Below, one piece after another: positions 1-5,785 of a stretch of DNA of 7,429 bases. The notes below the pieces were generated by a model. The model was not told where the DNA came from. It made no database searches and worked only from the letters and a program-made list of their open reading frames with translations. The translations under genes and the position numbers were made by a program. Position 1 is the first letter of the stretch, and every line of letters starts with the position of its first letter. Source of the DNA: JAISFI01 sp031552335 (GTDB lineage Bacteria > Bacteroidota > Bacteroidia > Bacteroidales > Azobacteroidaceae). The stretch is from positions 1 to 7,429 of the forward strand of contig JAVBMQ010000139.1 in the NCBI GenBank assembly GCA_031552335.1. The letters run 5' to 3'.

Positions 1-251
1 TTATAATACATCACACAATCATCGGCAATACTAAAAACCACCATACCGGCTTTCTGGTTTGTAACTGCAGTAGTAGTGGCAACTCTTGGTAAAAGCAAGC
101 CCTTACCAAGTTCTGTTTCTAAGTGAAGAATAGCAGAGGGATCTGCAATTCCGGTACTGTTGTCATCACTGATTCTTACCTGTCCATACATAGGAGCAGA
201 CAATAACAAAATTGAGAGTAATAAACTCCAAAGTAATTGTATTCTTTTCAT
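1..251 (-). CDS. Partial small secreted surface protein with one visible repeat module (3' end off the left edge)
   Basis: The reverse strand is open from ATG at 251 to the window edge, giving 83 codons with no stop, so the C-terminus is missing. Residues 1-24 form a signal peptide: MKR, then a Leu-rich core, ending MYGQ. The mature part carries a module at about 39-83, with SAILHLET, then GKGLLLPRV, then GMVVF. It matches the two modules of the gene just upstream (270-803). Modules of this kind (LxLxSxxKGxLxPRxT...GLxVYN) are common in Bacteroidota exported proteins and tail-fibre-like proteins; their biochemical role is not known to me. The start lies only 18 bp after the upstream stop, so the two are probably co-transcribed. 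A strong Shine-Dalgarno sequence sits 8 nt before the ATG and fixes this start. No specific function can be assigned. Confidence 0.8.
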   Translation of the reverse strand, partial: MKRIQLLWSLLLSILLLSAPMYGQVRISDDNSTGIADPSAILHLETELGKGLLLPRVATTTAVTNQKAGMVVFSIADDCVMYY

Positions 252-259
252 AATATACT

Positions 260-266
260 ACCTCCT
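260..266 (-). promoter_or_regulatory. Strong Shine-Dalgarno site (AGGAGGT)
   Basis: On the reverse strand AGGAGGT ends 8 nt before the ATG at 251, close to ideal spacing. It is a full match to the canonical anti-Shine-Dalgarno sequence. Genes of this phylum usually lack such sites, and none precedes the starts at 803, 1285, 5451, 6868 or 7008. It supports the start at 251 and suggests translation of the second gene of this pair is handled differently from the first. Confidence 0.7.
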
Positions 267-269
267 ATC

Positions 270-803
270 TTATCTGCTTAACCAATTTGTACCATTCACA
301 CAGAAGGATAACCTACCAGTTGTAGCATTATCCATCTTGAAACACAACAGACCTGATTTAGCCGATATAGTACCTGTTACAGTAGGGAGAATCAATGCTT
401 TATTGGAAGACTCCAGTTCCAACACCGATTCTTTACTTGAGGCGGTTGATGCAAGATTGTCGCTGATTTTGGTTCCGGTAACAACAATAGGAGCTGACGA
501 AGGAGAAACTTTAGTAATATTCACCGCAGCAGCACCATCAGCCTTCAGGGTTTTCCACTGACCATTGTTACAGCAGAACTCAATAGATTGAGTCATGTAA
601 TTATACACCATCAATCCGGGAGTACTTAAGTTGTTCCGTTCGGTAGATGTTACTGAAGGAAGCAACAAAGCTTTACTACTGGAAACTAATTCCAAAATAG
701 CTCCGGGAACAGGATCCTGATCCGTCCCGATAGCGATTTGGGATTTTACTTCTACCGCACTACAGATAAACAGTGCCAGCATCCAATAAATCATTTTTTT
801 CAT
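270..803 (-). CDS. Small secreted surface protein with two repeat modules
   Basis: This is a 177-aa protein. Residues 1-22 are a signal peptide (MKKMIYWMLALF core, ending VKSQ), so it is probably exported to the periplasm or cell surface. The mature chain is an internal duplication. Module one at about 34-86 contains GAILELVSSSKALLLPSVT, GLMVYN and a CCNNGQW segment. Module two at about 125-175 contains SVLELESSNKALILPTVT, GLLCF and a CVNGTNW segment. The linker at about 87-124 is rich in Ala, Ser and Thr. Cysteines 77, 78 and one in module two fall at matching places. Such modules occur in many Bacteroidota exported proteins without an established biochemical role. It is the first gene of a likely two-gene unit with the gene ending off the left edge. 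No Shine-Dalgarno sequence precedes ATG 803, as is normal for the phylum. No specific function can be assigned. Confidence 0.85.
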   Translation of the reverse strand: MKKMIYWMLALFICSAVEVKSQIAIGTDQDPVPGAILELVSSSKALLLPSVTSTERNNLSTPGLMVYNYMTQSIEFCCNNGQWKTLKADGAAAVNITKVSPSSAPIVVTGTKISDNLASTASSKESVLELESSNKALILPTVTGTISAKSGLLCFKMDNATTGRLSFCVNGTNWLSR

Positions 804-910
804 GTCAATAAAAATTTAAAAATTAGTAATTAAAAATCAGACTTATTTCGTCTTTTTATTTCTCATCATTCATCTTCTAAAATAGAAGTTGAGGTAATGG
901 AAAATCCGAA

Positions 911-939
911 CAAAACCTATTTTTAATTTTTTATTCAAA
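911..939 (-). promoter_or_regulatory. Tentative Bacteroidota-type promoter for the gene starting at 803
   Basis: On the reverse strand TTTTG (939-935) is followed after 16 nt by TAGGTTTTG (919-911). The second box matches TAnnTTTG except for one extra T before the G, and the first matches the -33 TTTG element. The spacing is a little shorter than usual. It would give a leader of about 100 nt. In such AT-rich DNA a chance match is quite possible. Confidence 0.3.
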
Positions 940-1101
940 AATGGTTTTTCCTTCTTCCAGTTCCCTCACAATAGAATTTGCATTTCCGTCACTTATTAAG
1001 TGATAGCTTTTTTTTATAATTAAGTTTGGAAAAAATATAATGTGCTGATTATTAATTTTATAGTTTTCTATATTCATCCAATCATTTACTGTATAGATCA
1101 T
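931..1101 (-). CDS. Possible small hypothetical protein (56 aa)
   Basis: Reading the reverse strand from ATG at 1101 to TAA at 931 gives 56 codons; the same frame is open back to a TGA at 1138-1140. The predicted peptide begins MIYTVNDWMNIENYK and ends with a charged, helix-like tail (NSIVRELEEGKTIFE). Its make-up resembles a real soluble protein more than random AT-rich translation. There is no signal peptide, no recognisable motif and no Shine-Dalgarno sequence. No TAnnTTTG element was found upstream. It could be a genuine small gene, the remnant of a longer decayed one, or chance. It contains an A8 run (reverse of 1008-1015) that could be prone to slippage. I do not recognise the family. 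Confidence 0.35.
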   Translation of the reverse strand: MIYTVNDWMNIENYKINNQHIIFFPNLIIKKSYHLISDGNANSIVRELEEGKTIFE

Positions 1102-1238
1102 ATTTATTCGAATAAGCTCTTTATATATTATTGTTATTCAGGATGTTTATAAAAAGTTTGACATATTGAAGCATAAATCTTTATGTAAAATATTTAGTAA
1201 AATTTTTAGAAAGGGTATTCAAAAACAAAATAAACCAT

Positions 1239-1246
1239 TATCTTTG
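1239..1246 (+). promoter_or_regulatory. Bacteroidota -7 promoter element for the giant exoprotein gene
   Basis: TATCTTTG is a perfect match to TAnnTTTG, 38 nt before the ATG at 1285. It predicts a short leader of roughly 30 nt. No clear TTTG -33 element is present at the expected distance; the region there reads GGTATTC. The absence of a second good candidate nearby raises confidence. Confidence 0.55.
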
Positions 1247-1284
1247 TCAGCGGATATTAACCAATAAAAACCAAAATCAAAACT

Positions 1285-4200
1285 ATGCAAAAAAAGTTTT
1301 TTGCTCAAAGCCGGAGGCTTATCTGCCTTATTATTTCCTTGTTTATATCGTTCTATGTGCTTGGACAGGAAATTTATCCCATACAGGTTTACACCAATTT
1401 GTATCCTCCGTATACCCCCGATATCAATAGTCTTTATTCCGGAACACAGGAAAAATTGGTGTTAACCTTGATTAATACGGATATGACTCGCCAGGTTTTA
1501 CCAGTCCGATTAAGAATGAAGATTGTCGGAACGAATTTTTCATTAATTACTCCTCCGGAAATATTTACTCCTGAGGTTGAACTCTCTGCCGGAACTCCGC
1601 TGCGTCTTTCTTTATCGGATCTTGCTGCTTATTTCAAAAAAGAAAATCTTCGTCCTTCTTCCGATCCAACAGCTTTTTTTCGAACTGGTCGTTTGCCGGA
1701 TGGTTTTTATCGTTTCCATTTTGAAGCATATGATGCACAGACCAATCTTTTGGTAAGTAATGTGAATGCTGGTTTTGCACAGGCTTGGATCACAACGGCC
1801 AATCCTCCGGTTTTAAACCTTCCTAAAAAAGGAGAATGGGTTGCAGAAACAGATATTCCCATGATCTTTTTTTCCTGGATGCCTATGCATAACAATAGTA
1901 TCTATGCGGTATACCATACCGCATATGAATTTGCATTGTCAGAAATATATGATAAAACGATAGCTCCGGAGGCTGCATTTTCATATGCTCCGGTATTATT
2001 CAGGGAAGAAGTATCCCAAACGTCTTTTCTTTATACTTCAGCACATCCGGCCTTGATTCCCGGACGAAGATATGCCTGGCGGGTGCGTGCTATTACCCGT
2101 GACGGTTTTGAACCAATGAATGTTTTTACCAATGAAGGATATAGCGAAGTTTTTTGGTTTGACTATACTGCTGATTGTAAACCTGTACAACAAACAGTCG
2201 CAATTGCCGAAAATAACCGGATTCGTTTGAATTGGCTGGAAACTTCTGCTTCCGAGTGTACATTGGAATACAGAAAAACCGGGGCTTTGGATTGGGAAAC
2301 GGAAACAGTATCAGCCGGAACTCATGTTTTATCAAAACTACAATCCGGAGTAGAGTATGAGTACCGGATTGCTTCCCGTTGTGCCAATAATGATGATTAT
2401 GTATACAGTACCATTCAATCATTTCAATTACCGGAGAAAAATAGTCCGGGACCTAATTGCGGACTATTACCGGATTTATCTCTTCTTAATAAAGAAAAAA
2501 TAAAAAAACTCTCTCCAGAAGATATTGTCTATGCCGGGGATTTTCCCATAAAAATAACAAAAGTTTCAGGATCCGGAACTTTTACAGGAGAAGGTTCTGT
2601 AATGCTTCCGGTATTGAAAAGTATTCTGGCTCCGGTAACATTTTCAGGAATTACAGTGAATACTGACAAAAAACTTCTTACCGGATATTTTGAGACAAAA
2701 TATGATCAAACCGGAAAGAATAATACGATCTGGAATATTGACCAGACATTTTCCGGAGGCGGTGGAGTAGGGGATATTCGATCAGGGGAAGAGAAAGCCT
2801 CTTATACGGTTAAGTATGACATTGATGTCAGTCAACAGGCAACAATTGTTATGAAAAATCGTTCGGAACCAGAAGATTCTATTTCTGAAACTGATTCTTA
2901 TATAATGAAGAAAGAAGAAAACCAATATTATGTGATTACTTATGTTGATACTAAAGGGAAAAAGCATAACCTCGAAACACCGGAAGTACCGGCGACGATA
3001 ACCGATAAGTCCGGAAATACATATCTTGTGAATGAATCAGGAGACATCTCTCCTTTATATGAACAGTCTAAGTTGAAATTAAATCCGAAGACTCAATATC
3101 TTCTCCGAAATGATATCGCTGTTATGACGTTTGAAAAAACACCTCAAACAAAATACGCTTTGGATGTATACCAGGATGTATATAAAAAAGAAACTCTTTT
3201 TTTCGAAGAATATAAAACTACTGAAGAACATAGCATTGCTTCTGCAAAATTTATGCTTCCCGGAAAAAGCGATGAAGTTTTTGTTCGTCTGATTTCTTCT
3301 GCTGAAGACTTTCATCCGGAAAAGGTTCGTTTCCTTACTGGAAATGGGAAAGAAGTATTTGCCGGGAAATTTGATGATTCAAGACAAGGTTGGATACTGA
3401 CAATGATTGGGAGTGAATCCGGAGACGGTCAGGAGTTGTTTGTTGTATATGAAGAAAATAAAAAACAGTTGGCTACTCTTGCCCGCTTACGCCTTTATGC
3501 TTATCAGCCTAAGGATATCAAAGTTCGTTTAGTCCCGGTCAATGGTTTTAGTCTGGATACGAAGAATATAAGTGCTTTGTTAGATGATATTTATCGTTCG
3601 GTTGGAATCAATTGCCAAATCAAAGTAGAAGATAATTTTGAAGATAATGTTTGGGATCTCGATGAAAATGGGAAATTACAGGTAACAGGCAGTGGCTTAT
3701 TTTCAAGGTTTACTCCGGAGATGAAAATACTTAATGGAAATTATACCGTATCAAAAGGTACTGATTTCGAAAAAGATGCTTTGTATCTTTTTATGCTTGA
3801 ATCTTCAGATTCTTTACAGGTAACAGGAGATATGCCCCGGGGCAAACAATTCGGATATCTTTTTTCAGGAGCCGGCGGACAAACAGTCGCTCATGAAATA
3901 GCACACGGACACTTTAAACTCCAACATACCTTTGACTATCATTTTAACAAGGAAGATTTGCCTGATAATCTGATGAATTCTCCCGGAGGTACAGAACTTT
4001 CTAAATTTCAGTGGGATGCAATCCATCATCCGGGCATTGTCATTGGTCTTTTTGAAAAAGATGAAGATGCTATGACAGTAAGCTATAATAATAAAAAAGT
4101 GTATGATTTTCTGGAACAACTTAGGTTGTCTTTCCAGCATGAGAAAATTGTTAAAACAGTGGGTGATATGTTGATCTCTGAAAAAAAAGGAATTACCATC

Positions 4201-5280
4201 AATGGCATTAAGTATCCTTCCATATCTTTGACATTCACTAAAAATACCAGCTATAAATTCGGAAATGTTGAACCAAATTTATTTTCTGAAAAAAATATTT
4301 ATGGGAAAGAAGTTTTTTGTATCGGATATTCAAACAATGCCATAAAGATAGTAGTCCAAACAAGTCAGGATAGACAAAATTTGGTCGATTTTTTACATGG
4401 AAAACGGGCGAATGCTTTTTTGTTGTTTGTTGCAGGGTACAGACCTCAGGATGAGATAATGGATTTTTTAAATCCTAATGTAGATAAAAAGGAAGATGTT
4501 AATCTTTGGGATAAATTAGTTGGATTTGTTCAAAAAAATCCTACAGATTCAGATTTGAAAGATTATTGGAGTGATAATTTGATTTCAGATCAGATGATTG
4601 TTCGTTTAAAACCTAAAAAAGTAACCTATATGACAGGATATGATGAAATTGGAACTTCTAATCACCGGAATGAAAATAATTTTAAATTAAGTTATGCTTC
4701 CTGGGTTAGAAAATATTTGCGTTATAGCGAAAAAAAGTTAGATACGGATGATGTGCAGGTGATATTCAATACCATACCCAATTTGTCTGGTTTTATTCAA
4801 CGGCGGAACAATGGTAGAAGATTGGGCCGGGAATACGTGCTGGAATTGGAAAGTTTATGTTTGAAAGATAATAATGGAGAAATAAAGGATACGTTGGATA
4901 TTGTATGTCACAGCATGGGGTTTGCACATGCCTTAGGCATAATTGATGCAGTAAGGAATGCAATGAATACCAGTTTAAAAGGTATTACTTTAGGAAGATT
5001 TTATATCTTTGCTCCCGAAAATGCCCATTCAGGAGAAGTCAATATTGATGAATGGCAGGAAGTTTGGCAATATGGAAGTGATGAAAGTAAAATGCAAACT
5101 CATCCCTTACTACAGGATGGAATAGCTCCACAATCTGCTGTGAAAGGAATCGGAGATAAAAGAGTATTTATTCCAAAAGAAGAAAAAACGCAAGGTTTCT
5201 TGGGTAGCCATTCTATTAAAAATTATGATTGGATATTTTCTTTACCTGCAGGATCAAAAGGTTACATCAAACCAAGATGA
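1285..5280 (+). CDS. Giant secreted modular protein: FN3-like, zincin metallopeptidase and C-terminal hydrolase-like region (candidate polymorphic toxin)
   Basis: A 1331-aa exported protein. Residues 1-28 are a signal peptide (hydrophobic core, ending VLGQ). About 29-295 is a beta-rich region beginning EIYPIQVYTNLYPPY, which I associate with large Bacteroidota exoproteins. About 298-384 looks like a fibronectin type III domain (WLETSASECTLEYR, YEYRIASRC). About 392-490 is another conserved-looking beta region (EDIVYAGDFPIKITKVSG). About 750-917 is zincin-like: H870-E871-x-x-H874, H881-T-F, a Met-turn-like NLM with M897, then an FQWDAIHHP segment. This recalls the M43-like order HExxH...HTF...NLM but has one extra residue before the third His. 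About 918-1331 is compositionally different: AGYRPQDE at 1050-1057, TSNH at 1124-1127, and a nucleophile-elbow motif C1208-H-S1210-M-G1212 with H1309 as a possible catalytic His. This suggests an alpha/beta hydrolase (lipase or esterase type). No C-terminal type IX sorting domain is evident. A small membrane protein follows. A toxin role is inference; a cell-surface protease/lipase is an alternative. Confidence 0.85.
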   Translation: MQKKFFAQSRRLICLIISLFISFYVLGQEIYPIQVYTNLYPPYTPDINSLYSGTQEKLVLTLINTDMTRQVLPVRLRMKIVGTNFSLITPPEIFTPEVELSAGTPLRLSLSDLAAYFKKENLRPSSDPTAFFRTGRLPDGFYRFHFEAYDAQTNLLVSNVNAGFAQAWITTANPPVLNLPKKGEWVAETDIPMIFFSWMPMHNNSIYAVYHTAYEFALSEIYDKTIAPEAAFSYAPVLFREEVSQTSFLYTSAHPALIPGRRYAWRVRAITRDGFEPMNVFTNEGYSEVFWFDYTADCKPVQQTVAIAENNRIRLNWLETSASECTLEYRKTGALDWETETVSAGTHVLSKLQSGVEYEYRIASRCANNDDYVYSTIQSFQLPEKNSPGPNCGLLPDLSLLNKEKIKKLSPEDIVYAGDFPIKITKVSGSGTFTGEGSVMLPVLKSILAPVTFSGITVNTDKKLLTGYFETKYDQTGKNNTIWNIDQTFSGGGGVGDIRSGEEKASYTVKYDIDVSQQATIVMKNRSEPEDSISETDSYIMKKEENQYYVITYVDTKGKKHNLETPEVPATITDKSGNTYLVNESGDISPLYEQSKLKLNPKTQYLLRNDIAVMTFEKTPQTKYALDVYQDVYKKETLFFEEYKTTEEHSIASAKFMLPGKSDEVFVRLISSAEDFHPEKVRFLTGNGKEVFAGKFDDSRQGWILTMIGSESGDGQELFVVYEENKKQLATLARLRLYAYQPKDIKVRLVPVNGFSLDTKNISALLDDIYRSVGINCQIKVEDNFEDNVWDLDENGKLQVTGSGLFSRFTPEMKILNGNYTVSKGTDFEKDALYLFMLESSDSLQVTGDMPRGKQFGYLFSGAGGQTVAHEIAHGHFKLQHTFDYHFNKEDLPDNLMNSPGGTELSKFQWDAIHHPGIVIGLFEKDEDAMTVSYNNKKVYDFLEQLRLSFQHEKIVKTVGDMLISEKKGITINGIKYPSISLTFTKNTSYKFGNVEPNLFSEKNIYGKEVFCIGYSNNAIKIVVQTSQDRQNLVDFLHGKRANAFLLFVAGYRPQDEIMDFLNPNVDKKEDVNLWDKLVGFVQKNPTDSDLKDYWSDNLISDQMIVRLKPKKVTYMTGYDEIGTSNHRNENNFKLSYASWVRKYLRYSEKKLDTDDVQVIFNTIPNLSGFIQRRNNGRRLGREYVLELESLCLKDNNGEIKDTLDIVCHSMGFAHALGIIDAVRNAMNTSLKGITLGRFYIFAPENAHSGEVNIDEWQEVWQYGSDESKMQTHPLLQDGIAPQSAVKGIGDKRVFIPKEEKTQGFLGSHSIKNYDWIFSLPAGSKGYIKPR

Positions 5281-5313
5281 AAAATGATTAATTTGTTGTA
5301 ACTTTTTTGAACA

Positions 5314-5397
5314 CGAATTAGAACGAATCAAAACAATTCAATCAAAAAAAAATAGAAAATTCGTCTAAATTTGTTTAATTCGTTCTAATTCGTGTTC
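5314..5397. repeat. Roughly 10-bp unit array inside the inverted repeat
   Basis: On the right side ATTCG-type units start at 5359, 5369 (as ATTTG), 5378 and 5388, with spacings of 10, 9 and 10. On the left side the complementary CGAAT recurs at 5314 and 5324, with a degenerate CAATT at 5334, again 10 bp apart. The spacing is close to one helical turn, so the array presents the same short motif on one DNA face. Function unknown: protein binding or a fossil of repeat expansion are both possible. Confidence 0.65.
5366..5373 (+). promoter_or_regulatory. Tentative -7 element for the small membrane protein
   Basis: TAAATTTG matches TAnnTTTG and lies in the spacer of the inverted repeat, 77 nt before the ATG at 5451. 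No TTTG stands at the -33 distance. It could allow the downstream gene to be expressed apart from the giant gene, as would suit an immunity protein, but a chance match in AT-rich DNA is likely enough. Confidence 0.25.
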
Positions 5398-5450
5398 AAA
5401 ATATTTATAATAAAACTATTTTAAACTCAAAATAACCTCAATATTTTAAT

Positions 5451-5774
5451 ATGGACAATCAAAACTCAGAGACGATTTTATCGAAATCGCTACTTTTATT
5501 TGTTCTTTCATTGATAATAGATGTCATTATATCTTCTGTTCGAATGTGTTTTGTGGACAGTTCCGGAGGTGTAAGCGATAAGACTTTCCATGCAATAGGA
5601 GTGTATCTCTTAATGCTCATCCTCGCCGTCCTCTTTTCCTTCCTCTTCGCAAGGAAATATTACATGGCAAAAATGGATGAATTAATATACGGTTTCTGGG
5701 ATACCTGGGATATCATGTGGCCGCTCCAGCTAATATATTTTGTTATTTGTTTGGTATTAGGTTGGCTGGTTTGA
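5451..5774 (+). CDS. Small three-segment membrane protein (candidate immunity protein)
   Basis: A 107-aa protein that is mostly membrane: hydrophobic segments at about 13-31 (LLLFVLSLIIDVIISSV), 48-67 (AIGVYLLMLILAVLFSFLF) and 90-106 (PLQLIYFVICLVLGWLV). A short polar loop at 32-46 contains DSSGG, and a charged stretch follows the second segment (ARKYYMAKMDE), with a Trp-rich GFWDTWDIMW just before the third. There is no cleavable signal peptide, enzyme motif or family I recognise. It lies 170 bp after the giant exoprotein gene on the same strand and ends 11 bp from the convergent permease gene. Position and size fit an immunity partner for the C-terminal enzyme region upstream; this is inferred only from context. 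The intervening inverted repeat may mean separate expression. An unrelated inner-membrane protein is the alternative. Confidence 0.75.
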   Translation: MDNQNSETILSKSLLLFVLSLIIDVIISSVRMCFVDSSGGVSDKTFHAIGVYLLMLILAVLFSFLFARKYYMAKMDELIYGFWDTWDIMWPLQLIYFVICLVLGWLV

Positions 5775-5785
5775 TGATGAAAATC

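Larger units (their letters stand above)
804..1284. other. AT-rich divergent intergenic region
   Basis: This 481-bp stretch separates the minus-strand small secreted proteins from the plus-strand giant gene. It is strongly AT-rich. It holds a tentative minus-strand promoter (911-939), a possible 56-codon minus-strand ORF (931-1101) and a good plus-strand -7 element (1239-1246). A small hairpin, CTTCT/AGAAG at 874-888, lies in the presumed leader of the gene starting at 803. No tRNA, known riboswitch core or tandem repeat was seen. Confidence 0.6.
5305..5401. repeat. Long perfect inverted repeat (24-bp arms, 49-nt spacer)
   Basis: The arm at 5305-5328 is the exact reverse complement of 5378-5401; the core reads GAACACGAATTAGAACGAAT on the left. 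Pairing stops at a T-T mismatch outside, and decayed similarity continues inwards. It starts 24 nt after the stop of the giant gene and ends 49 nt before the next start. In RNA it would form a long stem. It lacks the U-run after the stem expected of a simple intrinsic terminator in either direction. It could be a transcript-end or processing structure, or a copy of a dispersed intergenic repeat family. Confidence 0.85.

Noticed and set aside
160..561. 133-codon plus-strand open frame
   Set aside because: It lies antisense across the two secreted-protein genes, whose reverse-strand products have signal peptides and repeated modules; the plus-strand peptide has no such features.
989..1015. Hairpin TCACTT/AAGTGA followed by a T8 run, resembling a plus-strand intrinsic terminator
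   Set aside because: The stem is only 6 bp and AT-rich, there is no plus-strand gene before it, and it falls inside the possible minus-strand ORF.
4900..5280. Type IX secretion C-terminal sorting domain at the end of the giant protein
   Set aside because: The last 80-100 residues look like enzyme fold (possible catalytic His) and lack the beta-sandwich pattern and terminal basic motif of known sorting domains, so the export route beyond the inner membrane is unassigned.
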